Assembly: GCA_964361075.1 (NCBI GenBank)
Contig: CAYHZL010000158.1
Span: forward strand, 1 to 8,396
Direction: 5' to 3'
DNA length: 8,396 nt
DNA from: CAYHZL01 sp964361075
Lineage (GTDB): Bacteria > Bacteroidota > Ignavibacteria > UBA10030 > UBA8401
In this document: in pieces, positions 1 to 5,383 of the stretch
Numbering within the stretch: position 1 is the first letter of the stretch
How the letters are laid out: each line of letters begins with the position of its first letter
Notes under the pieces: model-generated
The model's input: the letters and a program-made list of their open reading frames with translations, nothing else
Database searches by the model: none
Told to the model about the DNA's origin: nothing
Made by a program: the position numbers and the translations under genes

Positions 1-60
1 CCCCCTTTTCAAGGGGGATTACCACGCTCTTATTCCCCCTTGAAAATGGGGCGAGGGGGA
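1..60. repeat. C/G-rich inverted repeat at window edge
   Basis: Positions 1-17 form a perfect hairpin with 7-bp arms (CCCCCTT / AAGGGGG) around TTC. Positions 35-51 are the reverse complement of 1-17 with one mismatch, so 1-51 is also a larger inverted repeat with a 17-nt spacer. A further G-run follows at 55-59. The element is cut by the window edge, so its full size is unknown. It looks like a dispersed intergenic repeat and no coding sequence is supported here. Confidence 0.6.
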
Positions 61-96
61 TTTCTTTTATTTTCTTTTGGAAATACTGAAATTGTG

Positions 97-114
97 CCGA
101 AGGCATCCCTTCGG
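97..114. other. Perfect 7-bp stem-loop downstream of wecB
   Basis: CCGAAGG and CCTTCGG flank a 4-nt loop. On the wecB strand it lies about 85 nt past the stop codon. No U-tract follows it on that strand, so it is not a convincing intrinsic terminator. It could be a 3'-UTR structure or one of the many small dispersed palindromes in this window. The rest of 61-199 shows nothing else I can name. Confidence 0.4.
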
Positions 115-199
115 GACAAAAAAGACGCTGAATAGTTACGATAAATATACCAAAAAATGTTTTCGCTTTCAAAGGATAAACCCCCTACACTTCAAGAAG

Positions 200-1291
200 T
201 TAAAGAGACTCAACAAGTTTTTTTGTAATTCGTTCTGCCGCTTTTCCGTCCCACAATTCAGGAATTCTTCCCTGTTTTGCATTACCATTTAAAATCGAGC
301 GAACAATAGCAGTTACATTAGAAAAATCTGTTCCGGCAAGATAATTAGTTCCTACTTCTACGGTAATCGGACGTTCGGTATTATTGCGAACTGTTACACA
401 CGGCACTTTTAAATATGTGCTTTCTTCCTGAATACCACCGCTGTCCGTAACAATAAGCGCAGCATTTTTTATGAGAGAAAGAAAATCAATGTAGCCAATC
501 GGTTCTGTGAGAATTACTTTTTGTTGTAATGCAGAAAGTAATCCGTGCTGCTCAAGATTTTTTCGTGTGCGCGGGTGGACAGGAAATACAATCGGTACAT
601 TTTCAGACACCGATGAAAAAAAAGAAACAATATCTTCAAGTCCTCCTTTCGTATCCACATTGCTTGGTCTGTGTAGTGTTGCGAGAATATAGTTATTTTT
701 TTGAAGTTGCAGGTCGGAAACAATTTTTGATCGCTCGGCTTTAGGAAGATAATGCACAACGCTATCAATCATAACATTGCCGACGAAGAAAACTTTTTCA
801 CCCGCAACCCATTCGCGTTTCAGATTTTCGATGCCGCTTTTTTCTGTTACAAAAAGAAAATCAGAAATTGCATCCGTCAACACTCTGTTCACTTCTTCCG
901 GCATAGTACGATCAAAGCTTCTCAGTCCGGCTTCCACATGAGCTATTGGAGTTCCCATTTTTGAGGCAACCAAACTGCAAGCGATGGTAGAATTCACATC
1001 ACCAACAACAATAATGAGATCAGGTTTTTCAGCAAGTAAAATTTTTTCAAACTCAATCATCACTCGCGCAGTTTGTTCAGTATGAGAACCTGAACCGACT
1101 CCGAGATAAAAATCTGGCTGCGGTAATTCGAGATCTTCGAAAAAAACTTTCGACATCTTTTCGTCGTAATGCTGACCAGTATGACAAATGAGATGAGTAA
1201 CTAAAGAGCGGTATTGTTGAAATGCTTTATGAATCGGCGCTACTTTCATAAAATTAGGTCGCGCACCAACAACCGAGATAATTTTTTTCAT
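200..1291 (-). CDS. wecB: UDP-N-acetylglucosamine 2-epimerase (non-hydrolysing)
   Basis: A 363-aa cytoplasmic enzyme, full length for the family, interconverting UDP-GlcNAc and UDP-ManNAc for cell-surface polysaccharide synthesis. The sequence shows the N-terminal VGARPNFMK nucleotide-binding motif (8-16), HTGQHYD (37-43), GDVNST with D98, HVEAGLRS with E120, MPEEVNR with E132/E133, TLHRP with H206, and a C-terminal TDSGGIQEE motif that binds the UDP moiety. These match the conserved and catalytic positions described for WecB/MnaA enzymes. The ATG at 1291 gives the canonical N-terminus; no Shine-Dalgarno is seen, only an A-run. It shares strand and likely pathway with the sugar transferase at 2913-4344, but repeat-filled gaps separate the genes, so a tight operon is unlikely. 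The family call is very secure; the substrate is inferred from the family. Confidence 0.95.
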   Translation of the reverse strand: MKKIISVVGARPNFMKVAPIHKAFQQYRSLVTHLICHTGQHYDEKMSKVFFEDLELPQPDFYLGVGSGSHTEQTARVMIEFEKILLAEKPDLIIVVGDVNSTIACSLVASKMGTPIAHVEAGLRSFDRTMPEEVNRVLTDAISDFLFVTEKSGIENLKREWVAGEKVFFVGNVMIDSVVHYLPKAERSKIVSDLQLQKNNYILATLHRPSNVDTKGGLEDIVSFFSSVSENVPIVFPVHPRTRKNLEQHGLLSALQQKVILTEPIGYIDFLSLIKNAALIVTDSGGIQEESTYLKVPCVTVRNNTERPITVEVGTNYLAGTDFSNVTAIVRSILNGNAKQGRIPELWDGKAAERITKKLVESL

Positions 1292-1296
1292 TTTTT

Positions 1297-1323
1297 AAGA
1301 TAGTTAATAGTGAATAGACTCAA
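1297..1323 (-). promoter_or_regulatory. Weak candidate promoter of wecB
   Basis: On the minus strand TATCTT lies exactly 5 nt before the wecB ATG, with TTGAGT 15 nt upstream of it. The spacer is shorter than the usual 17, so support is modest. It is listed because the distance from -10 to ATG matches the better promoters at 7412 and 8356. Confidence 0.22.
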
Positions 1324-1375
1324 CTAAACACTCATCCAATCTCACATAAATACTAAGAAATGCTATGCACGATAT

Positions 1376-1393
1376 AAAAACTTAACCACAAAT
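1376..1393. repeat. 18-nt dispersed direct repeat, copy 1
   Basis: An 18-nt word ending in CTTAACCACAAAT is found exactly again at 2730-2747. In both places it precedes a heptamer/hairpin region. It resembles the start of the octamer-like family also seen near 4389-4521 and 7494-7523. Confidence 0.55.
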
Positions 1394-1418
1394 AGCGGGA
1401 TTCAATATGAAAATCATT

Positions 1419-1692
1419 GTTCACTGATAACTGGTAATTGTTAACTGTCTTCTGTCCTTCATCCTTCATATCTCATCCTTTGCCGCTGTACGGCATGGCG
1501 CTTCGCTCCACATCCTTTATAATTCATCCTTTGCCGCTGTACGGCATGTCGCTCCGCTCCACATCCTTTATAATTCATCCTTCATCCTTGTTCCACATCC
1601 TTACTCCTCGTTCCATTCACCATTTAACATTTACAATTGCTCTTTTGATCACTGATTATTGATAACTGATAATTGCTCATTGTTAATTGTTA
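1419..1692. repeat. Phase-locked heptamer array between wecB and the DUF2279 gene
   Basis: Read on the plus strand, 1419-1480 and 1565-1692 divide almost without slippage into 7-nt units. The units are of two kinds: CTGATAA / TTGTTAA / TTGTTCA and TTCATCC / TTTATAA. A 51-bp tandem repeat interrupts the array at 1474-1575. The last units, TTGTTAA TTGTTAA TTG, run into the stop codon of the gene ending at 1690. The open frame at 1438-1662 is only a by-product of the 51-bp (17-codon) period. A 27-nt stretch at 1649-1675 recurs in the array at 7530-7776. Confidence 0.8.
1474..1575. repeat. 51-bp tandem repeat, two copies, with hairpins
   Basis: Copies at 1474-1524 and 1525-1575 differ at only a few positions. 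Each holds a perfect hairpin TGCCG-CTGTA-CGGCA (1481-1495 and 1532-1546), followed at once by a second, imperfect hairpin (TGGCGC-TTC-GCTCCA in copy 1). A single related unit at 5241-5284 has both hairpins perfect, and a truncated one begins near 7768. Confidence 0.8.
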
Positions 1693-2631
1693 ATTGACCA
1701 ACACTGCTTTTACCTGTGTCTTCTCCCCCTCGACCATTCGCACGCCCGGCGCAGGAAAATGTATGTTGTCAATAACTTCAATAAATGTATCCCACGCTCC
1801 GCTAAATGATGGTAACTCAGTTAAATTATAATCCAAGCTGATGACAAATTTTCGCAACGGTAATCCATCACTTTGAATAGGAGGAGCAAAGGATTTAGAA
1901 CGACCCGAAAGATTTTTTCCACCATACCCGATTGCAAGATTTAATTCTTTAGGCCAATAACGATCAATTCCTTTCGGCAACAGATTATGCATATTCATGC
2001 TCAGCCAATATAAATGCCCATCGTAATCATCGGTGAGTATCCAATATTTATCCAATGGAATTTTATCCGATGGATAGTAGCTCCATTTAATTTTAAAGTT
2101 CTTGAAAAAAGAATATCGGTATTGGAGATACCCATATCCCATTCCTAAGCAATTAGAAATTAAATCGTCCGGAGAAAACTGATATGTAGAAAATCCGTCT
2201 CCAATTTCAATAGAGAGTGCATACAGAAACGGAATGCCGAGTGCAGTCCATGCTATTGTTGTGCTATCAAAATTTGCCCACTGCATCACCTCTTTCAAAC
2301 CGTTAAAATATAAATAGGAAGTATAAAAATGCCCTACTTTATCAACACCGAGTGAATAATCATTTTCAAAACCTTCCCATGCATACTGAAACGGATGATA
2401 GTTCCCTTCCCACCACCATTTGTATTCCACATAAAATGTATAGGCACTGTGCGCAATTGCACCATAAGTAAAAAGTTCTTTTTTGGAAAGCCCAAGAAAA
2501 TATTTGCCGTTCTGAATTTCAGGTTCTGCTTTGGGTATTTCCGGCGTAAAAACTGTTTGCGCAGAAAGTGTTGCGGAGAAAAATAGAATAAGAGTAAAAG
2601 AAGAAATGGATTTCAAGTGCGGAGAATGCAA
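1690..2631 (-). CDS. DUF2279 family exported protein (YfiM-like)
   Basis: A 313-aa protein of unknown function. Residues 1-24 look like a signal peptide (hydrophobic SFTLILFFSATLSA, likely cleavage before Q25), so it is probably periplasmic or outer-membrane associated. The core has VDKVGHF (96-102), EIGDGFS (142-148) and FSPDDLISNCLG (152-163), the pattern I associate with DUF2279, common in Bacteroidota and relatives. The C-terminal half (about 180-313) is aromatic-rich. No in-frame ATG exists before about residue 115. The only starts giving a signal peptide are TTG at 2631 (preceded directly by an in-frame TAA) and TTG at 2616; neither has a clear Shine-Dalgarno. The stop TAA is part of the adjoining heptamer array. 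Function is not predicted; the neighbours suggest an envelope role only by association. Confidence 0.8.
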   Translation of the reverse strand: MHSPHLKSISSFTLILFFSATLSAQTVFTPEIPKAEPEIQNGKYFLGLSKKELFTYGAIAHSAYTFYVEYKWWWEGNYHPFQYAWEGFENDYSLGVDKVGHFYTSYLYFNGLKEVMQWANFDSTTIAWTALGIPFLYALSIEIGDGFSTYQFSPDDLISNCLGMGYGYLQYRYSFFKNFKIKWSYYPSDKIPLDKYWILTDDYDGHLYWLSMNMHNLLPKGIDRYWPKELNLAIGYGGKNLSGRSKSFAPPIQSDGLPLRKFVISLDYNLTELPSFSGAWDTFIEVIDNIHFPAPGVRMVEGEKTQVKAVLVN

Positions 2632-2698
2632 TTAGTAAATGGTTAATTGTATATGAATAATTTTTAGTTACGTCATTCCGTAATACTTTTATATTACA

Positions 2699-2729
2699 AG
2701 GATGAAGGATGAGTTATGAAGGATGAACG
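2699..2729. repeat. Heptamers in inverted orientation
   Basis: AAGGATG AAGGATG AGTTATG AAGGATG in 7-nt phase on the plus strand is the reverse complement of the TTCATCC-type units found elsewhere. It is the only stretch in this orientation that I noticed. It faces the ordinary array at 2804-2912, so the two could pair. Confidence 0.65.
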
Positions 2730-2785
2730 AAAAACTTAACCACAAATCCCAAAGGGATCACTCCGTGAGTCGCGAAGGAGTAAAG
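2730..2785. repeat. Mini-hairpin cluster with second 18-nt repeat copy
   Basis: It begins with the exact 18-nt repeat (2730-2747) shared with 1376-1393. Two perfect small hairpins follow: ATCCC-AAA-GGGAT (2746-2758) and ACTC-CGT-GAGT (2760-2770). A CGCGAAGGAGTAAAGC tail resembles the octamer family at 4389-4434. No gene is supported between 2632 and 2912. Confidence 0.5.
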
Positions 2786-2803
2786 CAAACAAAAAATAGA
2801 ACT

Positions 2804-2912
2804 ATGTTTATTTTATCCTTCATAATTCATACTTTATCTTTGCTCCACATCCTTTTCTTCACATTCATCATTGCTCTTCTGTTCACTGTTCATTGATAAC
2901 TGTTAACTGTAT
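2804..2912. repeat. Heptamer array abutting the sugar transferase stop
   Basis: The stretch splits in one phase into units such as TTTATCC, TTCATAA, TTCATAC, then TTGCTCC, and finally TTCACTG, TTCATTG, ATAACTG, TTAACTG. It ends within a few bases of the TAA at 2913-2915. The order is the same as in the other arrays: TTCATCC-type first, CTGATAA-type next to the gene. Confidence 0.75.
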
Positions 2913-3407
2913 TTAATACGCTCCTCTGCTAAACAATACCGCCGGTATCGTTTCAAACATAATTTCCAGATCGAACAACAGAGAATAATTTTCTATATAA
3001 TAAAGATCAAGAAGAATCATTTCCTTAAACCGTATATTGCTTCTGCCGGAAATTTGCCACAGCCCCGTCATTCCGGGTTTTACACTTGCACGATCTTTTA
3101 CTGATTCCCAAAACTCTTCAGGCTCATTCGCTTTGTCAAAATCACTTAACGGCAGTGGGCGCGGACCGACAAGACTCATCTCTCCCTTCAGCACATTAAA
3201 CAATTGCGGCAATTCATCAATGCTTAACTTGCGGATAATTTTCCCCACCTTCGTAATTCGCGGATCGTTTTTCATCTTAAACAACGCGCCGTCGGATTCG
3301 TTGTTCTTCATTAATTCATCTTTCAATTCATCCGCTTTGTTTACCATACTGCGGAATTTAATAAACTCGAACTCACTACTTCCCGGAAGTGCGGCACGTG
3401 TTTGCAA
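2913..3407 (-). CDS. Sugar transferase, C-terminal catalytic half of a frameshifted gene (WbaP/EpsE-like)
   Basis: This is the 3' part of one gene that begins at 4344. Its nominal TTG start is really an internal Leu codon of ...GPIFF-LQTR.... It carries the catalytic domain of bacterial polyprenyl-phosphate glycosyl-1-phosphate transferases. Visible motifs are KFRSM (17-21), DPRITKVGKIIRK (48-60), SIDELPQ with the catalytic-type Asp-Glu pair D64-E65, LVGPRP (79-84) and PGMTGLWQISGRSN. Enzymes of this family move a sugar-1-phosphate from a UDP-sugar to undecaprenyl phosphate at the inner face of the cytoplasmic membrane. All key motifs are intact, which argues for a recent lesion or an indel error. 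The sugar donor cannot be told from sequence. Confidence 0.85.
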   Translation of the reverse strand: MQTRAALPGSSEFEFIKFRSMVNKADELKDELMKNNESDGALFKMKNDPRITKVGKIIRKLSIDELPQLFNVLKGEMSLVGPRPLPLSDFDKANEPEEFWESVKDRASVKPGMTGLWQISGRSNIRFKEMILLDLYYIENYSLLFDLEIMFETIPAVLFSRGAY

Positions 3408-4344
3408 AAAAGAAAATCGGTCCTTTGCTTTCTATATAGATTGCCACCACCGTTAATAAAAACAACGGACTCAGAAAAAGAATAATAAACGATCCGCACA
3501 CGATATCGAACCCACGCTTAAAAAATTGTTTCAAAAGATTCACATGTGAACGTCTGGGCGACACCAATGTAATTCCGGCAATATCATAAATGCGGGCAAT
3601 CTTCAACAACTCCTCTGCATGTGGAGAAAGAACTTTTAGTTTTACGTTATGTCGCTTGCTGATCGCTTTTAGCGATGTATACCCATCTACAATAATTTCT
3701 GTGGAAGGAATAAAAATACGATCGATTCCTTTTAATTCAATAATCCCATCAAGTTCCTGCATCGTATATTGCGGCTGTAGAGCACTGCTTGTTGCAAGTT
3801 CCGAGTTCTGACGAACGACAAATCCTTTTACTTTATATCCTAATTCCGGAAATATTGTAAACCGTCTGAAGATCTTTACCGCATCGTGCTCAAACCCAAC
3901 CACTAAAGAATTATGCACGCCGTATCCGTATTTCTGGCACAAGAGATTAAAAGAGCGCAGCAATATTCTTTCCAACAATAAAAACAGCACTGCAGAAAAA
4001 ACGAAACCAACAAGTGCAGTTCTGCCGATGTATATACGATTCACTAATGATACAATTGCCAAGAATATAAGAAGCGACGTAATAAAAATTTTGGCAATAA
4101 GCATGATCTGAAGGCGCAAGCTGAGATGAAACGACCCGCGGTAGAGACCCATCATCGAAGCTAATACAATATAGACACAAGCAAAAATACCAAACCCTAC
4201 CTGCAACTGTTCTATGGACATTGCCGTTCCAATCATCGGATTCCCACGCAATGCAAGCACTACCATCCCCGCACAAAGTAGTGCAAGAAAATCGCCAATC
4301 TGCGAAAGCATGATAAAGAAAATTTTCCAGTTACGTTTGAGCAT
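3376..4344 (-). CDS. Sugar transferase, N-terminal membrane half of the same frameshifted gene
   Basis: Begins at an ATG (4344) and runs 312 codons to the frameshift; the last 10 residues before its stop (FANTCRTSGK) are out of frame. Hydrophobic segments at about 8-31, 49-68, 80-103 and 109-128 are probable membrane helices. A Rossmann/CoA-binding-like region (about 135-250) follows, then a fifth hydrophobic segment (about 276-298, FDIVCGSFIILFLSPLFLL) that anchors the catalytic domain. Joined to the downstream part, the product would be about 476 aa, the usual length of WbaP/EpsE-like enzymes. No Shine-Dalgarno is visible before the ATG. This is the priming step for an exopolysaccharide, O-antigen or capsule repeat unit and fits with wecB nearby. 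Confidence 0.85.
   Translation of the reverse strand: MLKRNWKIFFIMLSQIGDFLALLCAGMVVLALRGNPMIGTAMSIEQLQVGFGIFACVYIVLASMMGLYRGSFHLSLRLQIMLIAKIFITSLLIFLAIVSLVNRIYIGRTALVGFVFSAVLFLLLERILLRSFNLLCQKYGYGVHNSLVVGFEHDAVKIFRRFTIFPELGYKVKGFVVRQNSELATSSALQPQYTMQELDGIIELKGIDRIFIPSTEIIVDGYTSLKAISKRHNVKLKVLSPHAEELLKIARIYDIAGITLVSPRRSHVNLLKQFFKRGFDIVCGSFIILFLSPLFLLTVVAIYIESKGPIFFFANTCRTSGK
3406..3411 (-). other. Frameshift site in A6/T6 homopolymer
   Basis: On the coding strand the run reads TTC TTT TTT GCA. Deleting one T gives TTC TTT TTG CAA ACA CGT, translating to F-F-L-Q-T-R and joining both halves into one continuous family member. A one-base insertion in the run, real or an assembly error, therefore explains the split. 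Confidence 0.85.
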
Positions 4345-4388
4345 AAGTTATATTTTCTGTTAAGGGCGGTTTTAAAAATTGAAAAAAA

Positions 4389-4521
4389 GTATTTCTCGCA
4401 AAGACGCGAAGCCGTAAAGTCCCGAAGGTCGCAAAGCGATGACTTCGTCAGATTCCCTTGGAATATTTATTATTATTTGTTTATATTTTTTCTTCGCGCC
4501 TTGGTGTCTTTGTGGTGAAAA
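4389..4521. repeat. Octamer-type repeat pair (CGCAAAG-like) with small hairpin
   Basis: On the plus strand 4397-4434 reads as near-octamers of the form CGCAAAG / CGCGAAG / CGTAAAG / CCGAAGG. At 4493-4521 the same kind of sequence occurs reversed (reverse complement ACCACAAAG, ACACCAAG, GCGCGAAG). Between them is a short hairpin TGAC-TTC-GTCA (4440-4450). This fills the 206-nt gap between the sugar transferase and the decayed toxin gene; no gene is supported in it. A relative lies at 7494-7523. Confidence 0.6.
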
Positions 4522-4550
4522 AATGAGTTAGGCATCTGCTATAATAATTT

Positions 4551-4839
4551 TCACACATCTCTCAGTTGTTTCAATAATTTGTCATACTCCGAATGTGAAC
4601 CAATCCAGAACCATATCATTTCATCATTTTGGAGAAACCCTACAGCACGATAATTTTTGGTAACCCGAAGTGAGAATATTGGATCCGCCTGCGGCGGATG
4701 AATGTACCCGTTTGAAATGTAATCCAGGATGATACGGATCGACAACAAACAATTTGTAGGTTTCTTTTGCCTTCTTCTTGATATCGCCAGGCAATACAGA
4801 ATGGCATTTCCAAAAACGGATTGTCGTTTTGGAGTTCAC
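4551..4839 (-). pseudogene. Broken RelE/ParE-family toxin gene
   Basis: The N-terminal part starts at GTG 4839 and reads MNSKTTIRFW...VDPYHPGLHFKRVHS. The C-terminal part, in another frame, reads PIFSLRVTKNYRAVGF...MIWFWIGSHSEYDKLL and ends at TGA 4551. Together they match the N-to-C pattern of small RelE/ParE-like toxins (DPYHPGL, YSVRV-like, YRALG-like, WFWIGSH.DYDKL-like). The frame changes exactly at a 17-nt palindrome (4683-4699). Removing 16 of these bases restores a continuous protein of about 90 aa, a normal length. The GTG overlaps the antitoxin stop (GTGA), the usual coupling in such operons. RelE-like members normally cleave mRNA and ParE-like ones poison gyrase; which applies here cannot be decided, and the product is probably inactive. 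Confidence 0.8.
4683..4699. repeat. 17-nt perfect palindrome inside the toxin gene
   Basis: ATCCGCC-TGC-GGCGGAT, with 7-bp arms and a 3-nt loop, lies precisely where the toxin reading frame breaks. It is much richer in G+C than its flanks. It looks like an inserted small palindromic element, though the event itself cannot be proven from one sequence. Confidence 0.7.
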
Positions 4840-5054
4840 AGTTCGCCAAGGTTTAATGTTCTCGTTTTGCCTTGTTTATGTTCTTCAAGTGCTTCATCTG
4901 CAAGAATATCAAGGATATCCTCAGACTCTGCAAATTTCTTATCTCATTGTTTTTCTGTTTCAAGATCCTCAAGCAGTTGTTTTGCTAATGCGTTTTGCTC
5001 AACATCCGGCAATTGTGAGGCTTTTTCAAATGCTTTTTCAAGCAATGTTGTCAT
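4836..5054 (-). pseudogene. Antitoxin gene with internal stop (partner of the RelE-like toxin)
   Basis: From ATG 5054 the frame reads MTTLLEKAFEKASQLPDVEQ...LEDLETEKQ, then TGA at 4944-4946 (codon 37), then DKKFAESEDILDILADEALEEHKQGKTRTLNLGEL and a TGA at 4836. The whole 72-codon frame looks like one antitoxin. Related antitoxins, as I recall them, carry Trp at the interrupted position, so TGG to TGA is the simplest explanation. A good Shine-Dalgarno (AAAGGA) lies 7 nt before the ATG, so the start is clear. Code reassignment is unlikely: wecB and other genes use TGG for Trp, and TGA ends other genes here. It overlaps the toxin start by 3 nt. Both members of this module are therefore damaged. 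Confidence 0.75.
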
Positions 5055-5082
5055 AACGAATTCCTTTCTTTTTCCATTTTCC

Positions 5083-5120
5083 ATTACGCGCTTTTCAGCG
5101 TCCCGCGTTCTTTGGCGGGA
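5083..5120. repeat. Hairpin-bearing sequence shared with the brnT 3' end
   Basis: TCCCGC and GCGGGA (5101-5106 / 5115-5120) form a 6-bp stem with an 8-nt loop, upstream of the antitoxin gene on the minus strand. The stretch from 5083 matches 8024 onward at about 27 of 32 positions, including the shared words CGCGCTT and CAGCGTCCCG. It may be a dispersed element or an old gene remnant. Confidence 0.45.
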
Positions 5121-5127
5121 TCAATTC

Positions 5128-5300
5128 TCAATTGCTTTGCTTCATCCTTTATCCTTCATCCTTTTTTTCGCATCCTTGTTCTTCTGTTCACTGGTAACCG
5201 ATAATTGTTCACTGATCCCTGTTAACTGCCTTTCATCCTTCATCCTTTGCCGCTGTACGGCATGGCGCTTCGCGCCACATCCTTGCCCTTCCTCCTTCAT
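5128..5300. repeat. Heptamer array with double hairpin unit
   Basis: Heptamers run in one phase from about 5133 to 5247. A copy of the 51-bp-type unit follows at 5241-5284, with two back-to-back perfect 15-nt hairpins: TGCCG-CTGTA-CGGCA (5248-5262) and TGGCGC-TTC-GCGCCA (5263-5277). The 39-nt stretch 5200-5238 recurs exactly at 6322-6360, and its last 33 nt recur at 6461-6493. Between 5301 and 5383 there is only a short hydrophobic open stretch on the minus strand with no good start. Confidence 0.75.
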
Positions 5301-5383
5301 CCTTTTTTAACGTCATTCCACCTAAGAAAAAATAGGACAGCACCGTCAAACCAACAAATAGAAAAATGGAAAAAATGCTTTGA

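Noticed and set aside
97..114. Intrinsic terminator of wecB
   Set aside because: The stem is good, but no U-tract follows on the wecB strand and it lies about 85 nt after the stop.
1438..1662. Plus-strand 74-codon ORF with repeated peptide
   Set aside because: It lies wholly within the repeat array and its peptide repeat comes from the 51-bp tandem unit.
3400..3412. Programmed ribosomal frameshift in the sugar transferase
   Set aside because: A +1 or -2 shift would be needed; there is no obvious stimulatory structure or Shine-Dalgarno-like element, and this family is not known for it. A one-base indel is simpler.
3037..3456. Plus-strand 139-codon ORF
   Set aside because: Antisense to the strongly conserved catalytic half of the sugar transferase; no recognisable motif.
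4944..4946. TGA read as tryptophan (alternative genetic code)
   Set aside because: Other genes here use TGG for Trp and end at TGA, so a local nonsense change is more likely.
4729..5310. Plus-strand 193-codon ORF
   Set aside because: It is antisense to the decayed toxin-antitoxin pair and runs into the repeat array; its Ser/Cys/Phe-rich composition is that of a shadow frame, while the minus strand shows clear family motifs.
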